Below, in pieces: positions 44,906 through 51,683 of a stretch of 63,997 bases of DNA. A model generated the notes under the pieces. It did not search any database. It was not told where the DNA came from and worked only from the letters and a program-made list of their open reading frames with translations. The stretch's first letter is position 1, and each line of letters opens with the position of its first letter. Made by a program: the position numbers and the translations under genes. Source of the DNA: Xanthomarina maritima (GTDB taxonomy: Bacteria; Bacteroidota; Bacteroidia; Flavobacteriales; Flavobacteriaceae); the NCBI RefSeq assembly GCF_008084905.1, contig NZ_VSFC01000033.1:1-63997 (forward strand), written 5' to 3'.

Positions 44906-45102
44906 ATTGGGGTAAACCGCTACTTCATAAATCGCGAGCCTGCTGGTCGCTTCGGGCAGAACCTACAAAACTTTTTAATGCATTGAACAATTGTACTTTA
45001 ATTAAAATACATATATCACTTAAAATCCAGTTGGCATAAGTTTGTAGGTTCACGGGTGTCACATTTTTTGAACACATCCAGCTTGCAAATAAGATAACCC
45101 TA

Positions 45103-45121
45103 CCTGCGCAGGCAAGAACCT
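45103..45121. repeat. Dispersed CCTGCGCAGG repeat
   Basis: CCTGCGCAGGCAAGAACCT matches the element inside the DnaC-like gene at 12518 (CCTGCGCAGGCAGGAATCT) in 17 of 19 positions. Confidence 0.55.
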
Positions 45122-45484
45122 CATTCTTATACAGTCAAATCCTTCATTAAAAGAACAAACTAATAAACTTAAGGGGTTATCATATTTCGCAAGAAACGCA
45201 AGAGCACCTCATTCAGTCGGCCATTCCACTCAAGCTTAATAGTTTTTACATTACGGGTTGGCTTTAGTTAAAGTCCATAAAAATTCTAACAAACTAAGAC
45301 CATCGATAACACTTTTAAAAACCCGGAACACCAACCCTTAAATGAAAACTATTCCCAAAACCTTCCATGGCCTCCATCAATCGGTGCACTTGCCAAAATT
45401 GGAACATGCAGTTAACATCCACATCATAACGTCTAACTAGAAAAAAAAATCAAAAAATCCGCCACCCTTGCGGTAAACCGTTGC

Positions 45485-45529
45485 TGTGGTACGCACTTAT
45501 GCAAAATAATGCAACGTGCTATTACCACA
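45485..45529. other. Hairpin TGTGGTA/TACCACA
   Basis: Outer stem TGTGGTA (45485-45491) with TACCACA (45523-45529), inner stem GCAC/GTGC, and a loop holding two TGCAA-type words. There is no T run after it, so it is a structure or protein site rather than a terminator. Confidence 0.4.
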
Positions 45530-45721
45530 CCACCCTAACTCCACTCGCAAACGGCTCGCACCTTTAGATTACCTGCCAAAGAAAAAAATCAAGCTTCCAT
45601 AGGGAAAATTCAGTGAAGAAAAAAAACATTATTTAAAAAAATCAAAAAAATAAATACCGTTTTTTTATTAAAAACTTTCCTTATATATTTACTTAAACCA
45701 CCTAAAATTAAGCCACTTACA

Positions 45722-46153
45722 ATGAGAATAATCCCACCTGACACCTATTTTGGTTGCTTATTAATTGATTATCGAGGTAGTAATCTGAATCTATTAAATT
45801 CAAAGGAAGGACACGATGTTAAACGCATAAAAATTGAAAAGTCACTTACCCTTGATAAAGAACAAATTGAATATGCCTGTTTTAAATTAAAAGTTTATAA
45901 CAAGGAATTCCTTATTGTTCTAGACGGTTGTCTCATTTATGAAATTAAAAAAACAAAGGACAGCCACAAGTATTGCCTAATTACTGATTCTTATATAAAT
46001 GGCTTCAGAACCTTTAAATGCTCCAACCAATTTATAATTACCACCAAATTGATTTATTACAACAATATAAGTGAAACAGATGCTAGACAGGAATCTTTTT
46101 ATCTCACGCTAATTCTAAAAAATAACAAAGAAATTAATAACTTATTTATCTAA
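45722..46153 (+). CDS. Unknown 143-residue protein upstream of the UDG-like gene
   Basis: A 143-residue soluble protein of mostly beta character (PDTYFGCLLIDYRGSNLNLLNSKEGHDVKRIKIEKSLTLDKEQIEYACFKLKVYNKEFLIVLDGCLIYEIKKTKDSHKYCLITDSY...). No family is recognised. It ends 6 bp before the uracil-DNA-glycosylase-like gene, so the two probably form an operon. The start is the first ATG after the long non-coding region. Confidence 0.5.
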   Translation: MRIIPPDTYFGCLLIDYRGSNLNLLNSKEGHDVKRIKIEKSLTLDKEQIEYACFKLKVYNKEFLIVLDGCLIYEIKKTKDSHKYCLITDSYINGFRTFKCSNQFIITTKLIYYNNISETDARQESFYLTLILKNNKEINNLFI

Positions 46154-46159
46154 AAAAAC

Positions 46160-47224
46160 ATGATTTTAAGACAACACAACATTAACAACGAAGAAGAGTA
46201 TTTAAATTCTATTCAGGTTAGAAACAATGAATTGTTACATCATCTTGTTCATAATAACTTTGTATTACCAGAACAAACGCCTGTTGAAATTCATCCATAT
46301 ATTTCAGAATTTAATCTTGGCCAATATGATAAATATATAATTGGAACTTTTCCTCCTATTAGTTATTTGCGTGATAATCAATTACTACTAGATAATGGTA
46401 TGCATCACCTTATGCAACCTAATGGCAAAATGTTTGACGCTCCAAAAATTCCATTTTATCATGGTAATAGAAATTCCATGTGGGATATACTATTAGAAAA
46501 TGATGAAGCTGAAGATATTTTCAATCATCCAGATCGCATTGAATCCAAACAAGGATTAAAAAATTTTCTAAATAACAACAGCATAAATTATTCCGACATT
46601 ATTTATTCAACCCGAAGAGAAAAATATACATCCGAAGATAGTGCTTTAGGTAATATTGTCATTAATGAAGATTTATTCAAGCATATATTAAGTAATATCA
46701 AGGTCGATAGATTACTTTTTAACACATCTAACGTTTTTGGTATCAGTGGTTTATCAATACATAGAAATATGAATGTTAACCCTATGGGCAGTATAAATGT
46801 GAAATCAGGTGGGGCATTTGACTTCTTTTTTAGAGGTTTACAAGATAGAGGGGTTAAAGTTGAGTTTTGTTTATTAAATGATATCAATCAAGTGATTTTT
46901 GATTGGTATGAAGTTAATGCAACCAATGCGGTTACACTAAACTTAATGTTTAAAACAAAAATAATTATAAAAACGCGCATATCAATTCCTGCAAATAATC
47001 CTTTATTACAGAACACCATAGCTATTCAAAAAGAATATTTTATAATAACACCTTTTAGTCCAGCAGCTGTAAACAGAGGTAAATTGAAGAAAAACCATAT
47101 AATAAACAATTGGCTCCATAATAATGTTGGTCAAACACCTACTCGGCTATTAAAAAATATTTACAAAGCATTTGTCAATTTTGATGTTAATGACCAAAAA
47201 TTTCTATTAAGTCTAAATCATTAA
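46160..47224 (+). CDS. Uracil-DNA-glycosylase-superfamily protein
   Basis: A 354-residue protein. Residues about 45-260 show the UDG-fold pattern: YIIGTFPPISY (G62-T-F-P-P66, the motif A loop), PFYHGNRNSMWDILLEN (99-113, the 'F..g.rN.fW.iL' block of the superfamily), IIYSTRREKYTSEDSALGNIVI and LLFNTSNVFG as later strands. The normal Asp/Asn catalytic position of motif A is not obvious (GTFPP). The C-terminal ~90 residues (AIQKEYFIITPFSPAAVNRGKLKKNHIINNWL) are an extension. It may remove or sense modified bases, for example in phage DNA; this is inferred from the fold alone. Confidence 0.6.
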   Translation: MILRQHNINNEEEYLNSIQVRNNELLHHLVHNNFVLPEQTPVEIHPYISEFNLGQYDKYIIGTFPPISYLRDNQLLLDNGMHHLMQPNGKMFDAPKIPFYHGNRNSMWDILLENDEAEDIFNHPDRIESKQGLKNFLNNNSINYSDIIYSTRREKYTSEDSALGNIVINEDLFKHILSNIKVDRLLFNTSNVFGISGLSIHRNMNVNPMGSINVKSGGAFDFFFRGLQDRGVKVEFCLLNDINQVIFDWYEVNATNAVTLNLMFKTKIIIKTRISIPANNPLLQNTIAIQKEYFIITPFSPAAVNRGKLKKNHIINNWLHNNVGQTPTRLLKNIYKAFVNFDVNDQKFLLSLNH

Positions 47225-47294
47225 AATATGAATAATAATAAAAAAGTGAGCAAAGTTAGTAGCCTACCCTCTGCCAACGCTTTTACCCTATAAA

Positions 47295-47331
47295 GTTCAA
47301 GCCCTACGGGTTTTGAACAAAACTTTTTTAA
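47295..47331 (+). terminator. Terminator after the UDG-like gene
   Basis: GTTCAAGCCC-TA-CGGGTTTTGAAC folds into a hairpin with a small internal bulge, followed by AAAACTTTTTTA. It is ~70 bp after the stop. Confidence 0.6.
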
Positions 47332-47557
47332 GAAAATAATGTCGTTTGTATGCCATCCATTTCACTAAAAAACTTTTATCCAAAAAACTTGACAGGGTAT
47401 CCCCGGCTACAGCTATACGGCTTTCTTTTTTTTCTTTTCTTCTGAAAAATTAATGCTAGGGGTTTGTCTTATAAACAGAAATCTCTAGCTTGATGATTAA
47501 GTATCGACACCCTTTAAATGAAGCGAGATACTTATGAAGTTTTAACAATAAGAACAT

Positions 47558-47583
47558 AAAAAAAGACTCTTAATTTAAGAGCC
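47558..47583 (-). terminator. Terminator of the minus-strand cassette
   Basis: Read on the minus strand, GGCTCTTAAATTAAGAGTC is followed by seven T (47564-47558), a standard Rho-independent terminator ~32 bp after the last gene of the cassette. Confidence 0.75.
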
Positions 47584-47615
47584 TTTTATCCTGTTTGAAT
47601 CCCAATAGGAATCAA

Positions 47616-47795
47616 TTACTTTTTGAAATATCTAAAGAGGAAATTAAGGAATTTTGATACCACATAACTTACCGAAGCCCCTATACTAGCCATAACTATA
47701 GTAAATAAAATATTATCCAAACTAATATTAAAAACGATAGAAAATAAAGTACCTCCTAAAAATCCAACCCTAGTATTTAATTCCGTAATGTCCAT
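47616..47795 (-). CDS. Small holin-like membrane protein
   Basis: 59 residues from the ATG at 47795 (MDITELNTRVGFLGGTLFSIVF...); an upstream in-frame start would overlap the preceding gene. It has one or two transmembrane segments (about 10-24 and 28-47) and a basic tail, KFLNFLFRYFKK. It starts 1 bp after the stop of the 74-residue gene. Size and topology resemble holins; the cassette also has a DUF5675 gene, often found with phage-like or element-borne lysis genes. Function is inferred. Confidence 0.55.
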   Translation of the reverse strand: MDITELNTRVGFLGGTLFSIVFNISLDNILFTIVMASIGASVSYVVSKFLNFLFRYFKK

Positions 47796-47796
47796 T

Positions 47797-48021
47797 TTAT
47801 TCCTGTTTATCTGAAGTACCATCGGCAACAACAGCTTGACTAACTGTGGTAACCACAGTTCCAGCCACAGTTAAATAAGTGGCAATTGTAATCACCAAAG
47901 CTGGCATTGCAATCGGAGCAGCAATTATAGCTCCTCCAGCTGTAGCTAAGGCAATGCCTATATTTCGTAAAGTTTTGAAAAACTTTGGAGTTGGTTTTGA
48001 ATAACGATCAATTAAATTCAT
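47797..48021 (-). CDS. Small hydrophobic protein
   Basis: A 74-residue protein with a basic N-terminus (MNLIDRYSKPTPKFFKTLRNIG) and a long Ala/Val/Thr-rich hydrophobic stretch (about 23-62, IALATAGGAIIAAPIAMPALVITIATYLTVAGTVVTTVS) that would span the membrane twice. It is the third gene of the minus-strand cassette, 4 bp after the DUF5675 gene. No family is named with confidence. Confidence 0.6.
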   Translation of the reverse strand: MNLIDRYSKPTPKFFKTLRNIGIALATAGGAIIAAPIAMPALVITIATYLTVAGTVVTTVSQAVVADGTSDKQE

Positions 48022-48025
48022 AATC

Positions 48026-48421
48026 TTAAGATTTAATAATTAATAAAATAGGTTCTTTGCGCTCAAATGCCTGATGACAAAGAGAAAGTAATTTTTGCAT
48101 AGCTGGTTGTGAGGACCATCCCTTCCCTATTCCTGTTAACTGACTTACAGGTGCCAGGCAACCTTCTAATTCCTTTTGAGCATCATTTGCAGGATGGATT
48201 AATATCAAATTACGCTGAGAAACGCCTATAACTTGCAAGTGATTCCTATGCTTACTAGAAGAACGAGCTTTCAATTCGTAAACCCCTTCCGGAATACAGG
48301 ACACTTCACGTTTATTGTCTTTCCAAGGCAATTCAATTATAAAGCAGATAAAATGCCCATTGACAAAAAGGGCACTATTCGTGCCCTCTTTAAAATACTG
48401 TCTTTGAAGCAGTAAATCCAT
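48026..48421 (-). CDS. DUF5675-family protein
   Basis: A 131-residue protein with the DUF5675 pattern: LLLQRQYFKEGTNSALFVNGHFICFIIELPWKDNKREVSCIPEGVYELKARSSSKHRNHLQVIGVSQRNLILIHPANDAQKELEGCLAPVSQL. The IPEGVY...ILIHPAND...GCLAPV line resembles the L,D-transpeptidase-like arrangement (H then C), so the fold may be a peptidoglycan- or lipid-related enzyme, but the family has no proven activity. It lies 1 bp after the 251-residue gene in a tightly packed cassette. Confidence 0.75.
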   Translation of the reverse strand: MDLLLQRQYFKEGTNSALFVNGHFICFIIELPWKDNKREVSCIPEGVYELKARSSSKHRNHLQVIGVSQRNLILIHPANDAQKELEGCLAPVSQLTGIGKGWSSQPAMQKLLSLCHQAFERKEPILLIIKS

Positions 48422-48422
48422 C

Positions 48423-49178
48423 TTACAACGTATCTACTAATGCAACAGAAAGTGCATTGTAAGCCCCGTTTTTCAATGGGTACATCTCACCATTTACTTC
48501 CTGGTAGAACTCAATACCAACCACCTCAAAAATCGGTAACACCGAGTTTGCAGTAAGTGCTACGTTCAACGCTATAGGAGCCGTGTCCGGAGCTGTGTAA
48601 GGTAAAATCCCTGAACTCGCAGTTTCAAAAACAAAAATTTCATTTAAGAAATCCACTTCAGCAGCACCCATTACAAGGTTGAAATGCGTAGTTCCTGTAG
48701 GCGCTGCAATTCGCACCGTTGGACTAAAGGCCGCTAATGTAACATCAGCATTCCCTGTCACACGATCAAAAGCTGTAACAAAAGGAGCGAACAAAGTTGA
48801 AGCTAGTTTTCCGTTGAGGTTAAACTCAAAGTTTAATAAATCACTCAAATTTCCATCTTGAACCGTACGTTCCCCTCGAAGGTTTACAGCATCCGTTTTA
48901 ATAATGGCTACTAGATCTTTAGTCAATCTACTTACCACTCGTTTGTCTTTGGCGTTTTGCAACAGCACACGAATCGCATTCCGAATCAGCTTGCCGGCTT
49001 TGCCAGCACGCCCAAATTCAGAACCATTCTCACGTGTACGTTGAAACGCAGGATCATTCGCGATACGGTTGCCATCAATACCACCCTTGGTACGTGCCAA
49101 ATGACCGTCGCTACTTTTGTAAAAGGAAATATCATCTAATGTCCCTTTTAATTTAATAATACCAGTTTGTCTTGCCAT
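48423..49178 (-). CDS. Conserved element-borne protein of unknown function
   Basis: A 251-residue protein starting MARQTGIIKLKGTLDDISFYKSSDGHLARTKGGIDGNRIANDPAFQRTRENGSEFGRAGKAGKLIRNAIRVLL. I have the impression that this N-terminal block recurs in Bacteroidetes mobile elements, together with DUF5675 and small hydrophobic proteins. The C-terminal half is beta-rich (FNLVMGAAEVDFLNEIFVFETASSG...VGIEFYQEVNGEMYPLKNGAYNALSVALVDTL). There is no signal peptide. Base composition is more GC-rich than neighbouring genes, a sign of separate origin. It leads the four-gene cassette. The role is unknown, possibly a structural or phage-like protein. Confidence 0.65.
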   Translation of the reverse strand: MARQTGIIKLKGTLDDISFYKSSDGHLARTKGGIDGNRIANDPAFQRTRENGSEFGRAGKAGKLIRNAIRVLLQNAKDKRVVSRLTKDLVAIIKTDAVNLRGERTVQDGNLSDLLNFEFNLNGKLASTLFAPFVTAFDRVTGNADVTLAAFSPTVRIAAPTGTTHFNLVMGAAEVDFLNEIFVFETASSGILPYTAPDTAPIALNVALTANSVLPIFEVVGIEFYQEVNGEMYPLKNGAYNALSVALVDTL

Positions 49179-49327
49179 GATTGTAAAATTTTTTATTTAA
49201 ATCAAAACTCCGTATCTTTAAATAACTATCCCAAAAGCACCTCCCTCCTATGCCGAAAAAGGCATTTTTTGTCTATTTTAGCCTAGGATGATAGTAGTTT
49301 TAAGTATAGATAAAGTATGGATAAAGT

Positions 49328-49522
49328 ATGAGCAACCTCAAACGACTATGTATTTACCCAAAGGACATTATGTGCATCACTGGAAGAAGTGAGCGCTACA
49401 GTCGTCAGTTATTCAAGAAAATTAAAGCCCATTTCGGTAAGGAAGCCCACCAGGTTGTTACATTTAAAGAATTTTCAGAATATACTGGTATTGAGGAAGA
49501 TATCATAAATCAATACATTTAA
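49328..49522 (+). CDS. Small protein at the right end of the island
   Basis: A 64-residue protein (SNLKRLCIYPKDIMCITGRSERYSRQLFKKIKAHFGKEAHQVVTFKEFSEYTGIEEDIINQYI). The pattern 'YPKDI..ITG.S.RY.RQLFKKIK...GK...VTF.EF.eYtGi....i..' looks like a small helical DNA-binding or excisionase-type protein found at element ends. It is divergent from the cassette and lies 21 bp before the right-end GAACCGA repeat. Its small size fits a recombination directionality factor; this is an inference. Confidence 0.6.
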   Translation: MSNLKRLCIYPKDIMCITGRSERYSRQLFKKIKAHFGKEAHQVVTFKEFSEYTGIEEDIINQYI

Positions 49523-49533
49523 AACCAAAGCAT

Positions 49534-49628
49534 ACGGTTCCTCATTCGGTTCACTATAAATAAAAGAGATGTTTAATTATTTGATACACAGCGTAGAAAG
49601 AGGAACTATCCAGTTCCTCTTTCTACGC
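49534..49628. other. Putative attR region of the island
   Basis: It contains ACGGTTCC (49534-49541) and ATTCGGTTCAC (49544-49554), the same word as the repeats beside int. Then comes a 17 bp perfect stem GCGTAGAAAGAGGAACT (49591-49607) with AGTTCCTCTTTCTACGC (49612-49628). The right arm contains CCTCTTTCTACGC, matching the tRNA-Ser 3' end in 12 of 13. The right boundary of the element is probably here. Confidence 0.5.
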
Positions 49629-49643
49629 AACACTTTTAAGAAA

Positions 49644-49668
49644 CCTCTTGATTTTCAAGGGGTTTTTT
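49644..49668 (+). terminator. Terminator just outside the island's right end
   Basis: CCTCTTGA-TTT-TCAAGGGG (8 bp, one wobble) followed by TTTTTT. Its position relative to the putative attR mirrors the terminator behind tRNA-Ser at 8104, as expected if a second element end once followed the same tRNA. Confidence 0.7.
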
Positions 49669-49814
49669 GTTTTTAGAAAAATTCTTTCCCCACGTCTTCC
49701 CCACATTAGGCTTGAAAAGGGTGTTTTTAGGTAAGTAATGAATCTTATAGATTAGGCATTCGATATCCCAAAGAGCAGTTTATAAAGTTACAAATCTAAA
49801 CAAAAACAAATAAA

Positions 49815-50021
49815 TACTTCGGTAACGAGTGTAATGTGATGGGTGAAATTCTTTTAAGCCGCTATGATTTATTTATTAGCAAAAAGGTTAAAACACATCT
49901 CACAACTAACCTGTCTGCATCAGAACTAGGACATCATTATGACAATCGAGTGAGAAGTAGATTAAGAGAAACCTTAGATTTAATAGCCTTTAATAATAAT
50001 TCAAAAGACAAACGAAGTTAG
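49815..50021 (+). pseudogene. 3' fragment of a second DnaC-like ATPase gene
   Basis: It reads YFGNECNVMGEILLSRYDL, then FISKKVKTHLTTNLSASEL, then GHHYDNRVRSRLRETLDLIAF and KDKRS before the stop at 50021. This aligns with the C-terminal third of the intact ATPase at 12006-12707 (FGQDCNVMGEILLSRYDL, TTNL, NRVRSRMRAMFNLLAF, KDKR) but is clearly diverged. It lacks the Walker motifs and any upstream part. It is the only backbone gene left of what looks like a second element. Confidence 0.75.
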
Positions 50022-50049
50022 TATGATGTTGGTGTTCATTATTCTTTGA

Positions 50050-50086
50050 TGTTCAGTGACAATGAACATGTTAAATTAGTGAACAT
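50050..50086. promoter_or_regulatory. Operator block matching the one at 13389
   Basis: TGTTCAGTGACAATGAACA (50050-50068, one mismatch from a perfect palindrome), an 8 nt gap, then TAGTGAACAT (50077-50086). It has the same order and spacing as 13389-13424, and in both places it follows a DnaC-like 3' fragment. Confidence 0.6.
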
Positions 50087-50100
50087 GTTATTGTATACAA

Positions 50101-50197
50101 TTACACCTTAAAGGGTGTAAATATATCAATATTAAAATATTTACACCCTTTAAGGTATAATTCTAAAATAAATTACTATATTGTACCCATAAAGGTA
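50101..50197 (+). promoter_or_regulatory. HipB operators
   Basis: Two inverted copies, TTACACCTTAAAGGGTGTAA (50101-50120) and TTACACCCTTTAAGGTATAA (50141-50160), and a third site TACCCATAAAGGTA (50184-50197) just before hipB. Arrays of such sites upstream of hip operons are bound by HipB for autorepression. Confidence 0.65.
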
Positions 50198-50204
50198 TAA
50201 TACA

Positions 50205-50444
50205 ATGGAATGGGATAGAGAAAACACCATAGCCCAATTTGTAAGGGATAGACGCAAAAAAGCAAATCTAACACAAGTAGAGTTATCAGACTTTACAGGT
50301 GTAGGCTTGCGTTTTGTACGCGAACTCGAACAGGGAAAACCAAATGTAATGACCGATAAAGTAAATCAGGTTCTATTATTTTTTGGACACACACTAACAC
50401 CAACACCTATAAGCGATGAGACAAGGAGAAATCTGGGTAAATAA
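50205..50444 (+). CDS. hipB: HipB-type XRE antitoxin regulator
   Basis: A 79-residue XRE HTH protein (IAQFVRDRRKKANLTQVELSDFTGVGLRFVRELEQGKPNVMTDKVNQVLLFFGHTLTPTP). The GLRFVRELEQGKP recognition helix and the FGHTLTP end are typical of HipB. It should bind the three operators just upstream and repress the operon. Its end overlaps the next gene by 29 bp. Together with the separate short HipS-like and HipT-like genes it makes a tripartite HipBST rather than a two-gene HipBA module. Confidence 0.85.
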   Translation: MEWDRENTIAQFVRDRRKKANLTQVELSDFTGVGLRFVRELEQGKPNVMTDKVNQVLLFFGHTLTPTPISDETRRNLGK

Positions 50445-50733
50445 AACGTTAGCTGGTATATTAACCGAGGACGATAATGGCTATCATTTCAAGTATGAAA
50501 AAGCATACCTAGAAAATGAAAGCGCATTAGCAGTGAGTTTAACGTTACCATTACAAGAAGAATCGTTTAGTGCCGAATACCTATTCCCTTTCTTCGATGG
50601 TTTAATTCCGGAAGGTTGGTTATTAGACATCGCACATAAAAATTGGAAAATAAACCCAAGAGACCGCATGGGCTTATTATTAACCACATGTAGAGATTGT
50701 ATTGGTAATATTAGCATTATAGAGAAAGTATGA
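50416..50733 (+). CDS. hipS: HipS-like protein (HipA N-terminal subdomain)
   Basis: A 105-residue protein matching the separate N-terminal subdomain of HipA: GEIWVNKTLAGILTEDDNGYHFKYEKAYLENESALAVSLTLPLQEESFSAEYLFPFFDGLIPEGWLLDIAHKNWKINPRDRMGLLLTTCRDCIGNISI. In HipBST systems this stand-alone subdomain (HipS) neutralises the kinase HipT, whereas in HipBA it is fused to the toxin. The gene overlaps hipB by 29 bp and hipT by 4 bp, so all three are translated together. The length matches HipS. Confidence 0.82.
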   Translation: MRQGEIWVNKTLAGILTEDDNGYHFKYEKAYLENESALAVSLTLPLQEESFSAEYLFPFFDGLIPEGWLLDIAHKNWKINPRDRMGLLLTTCRDCIGNISIIEKV

Positions 50734-51683
50734 ACTATTGTTTAGCATGTCATAAAAAACTAGAAGATGGTGATCTAAATTACCATCAAAACTGCCTAAC
50801 AGCATTTTGGCAAGAAGACACGCCTGTACTAAAATTAGAGTATGAAATGTCTCAAATCGAAGCGTTGGCAAAAGAAAACGTAGCACAACGCATCATCGTT
50901 ACTGGTGTACAACCAAAATTATCATTAGGTTTCACACAAGAAAATGCTCAAAATAGGTTAACCATTGTAGGTGCATTAAATGGCAGGTATATTTTAAAAC
51001 CACCATTTAAAATCTACCCACAAATGCCAGAAATTGAGGCACTATCTATGTTATTAGCACAAGCTTGTGGCATAGCTACAGTACCCTTTTTATTAATCCC
51101 ATTAAAAGATGGTGCTTTAGCTTATTTAACCAAGCGTATAGATCGAACTGCCAATAACGAAAAATACCCAATGGAAGATGCTTGCCAATTCACAGAACGA
51201 CTTACAGAACATAAATATCGTGGTTCTTACGAGCAAATTGCAAAGGGTATTATAACCTATACACAAAACCCATTACTGGATGCCGTAAAATTTTATGAGC
51301 AAGTTATTGTTTCTTTCCTTATTGGAAATAACGACATGCATTTAAAAAATTTTTCACTCATAGCAAACGACAGTAAACACTATGCATTGGCACCAGCCTA
51401 TGATATGGTAGCGGTTAAATTATTAATTCCAGAAGATCAAGAAGAATTAGCGCTAAACCTCAACGGAAAAAAGCGAAAAATCAAGCGCCTAGATTTTAAC
51501 GAAGCCATGGCCAAAGCACAAATCCCTGCAAAAGCGATTGAAAACCTATGGAATCGTATAGAAAAAGGCATGCAGCAATGGCAAGAATTAATCGCCTGTA
51601 GCTTTTTAAGTGAAGAAAATAAAAGCGCTTTAATAGCACTCATAGAAAACAGAGCGAAACAATTAGAATTGAACAATAAATAA
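50730..51683 (+). CDS. hipT: HipT-type serine/threonine kinase toxin
   Basis: A 317-residue HipA-family kinase lacking the N-terminal subdomain. It begins with a zinc-ribbon-like CLACHKKLEDGDLNYHQNC. Then come the Gly-rich loop TGVQPKLSLGF, ATP-binding ILKPPF, catalytic D202 and N207 in IGNNDMHLKNFSLI and the metal-binding AYDMVAVKLL. Known HipT and HipA phosphorylate aminoacyl-tRNA synthetases and halt translation; the target here is inferred only by family. It is the last gene of hipBST and ends before a gene-free stretch. Loss of the fused subdomain is made good by hipS. Confidence 0.85.
   Translation: MNYCLACHKKLEDGDLNYHQNCLTAFWQEDTPVLKLEYEMSQIEALAKENVAQRIIVTGVQPKLSLGFTQENAQNRLTIVGALNGRYILKPPFKIYPQMPEIEALSMLLAQACGIATVPFLLIPLKDGALAYLTKRIDRTANNEKYPMEDACQFTERLTEHKYRGSYEQIAKGIITYTQNPLLDAVKFYEQVIVSFLIGNNDMHLKNFSLIANDSKHYALAPAYDMVAVKLLIPEDQEELALNLNGKKRKIKRLDFNEAMAKAQIPAKAIENLWNRIEKGMQQWQELIACSFLSEENKSALIALIENRAKQLELNNK

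Larger units (their letters stand above)
44455..45721. other. 1.27 kb non-coding, structured region
   Basis: No convincing gene is found on either strand; the short open frames overlap each other and lack protein character. It holds a palindrome CGGTATACCG preceded by a partial direct repeat (TTCGGTATAC twice, about 44684-44708). It also has a terminator hairpin at 44878, an 11 bp inverted pair GAACCTACAAA/TTTGTAGGTTC (44959-44969 and 45041-45051), a dispersed-repeat copy at 45103 and a hairpin at 45485-45529. Base use is C-rich against the AT-rich genes around it. It could be an origin of transfer or replication of the element, or encode a long structured RNA. Confidence 0.55.
47225..47615. 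other. Gene-free stretch between convergent units
   Basis: No gene is seen in these ~390 bp. It carries a plus-strand terminator for the UDG-like gene, a minus-strand terminator for the cassette on the right and a T/C-rich tract at about 47424-47446. Confidence 0.6.
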
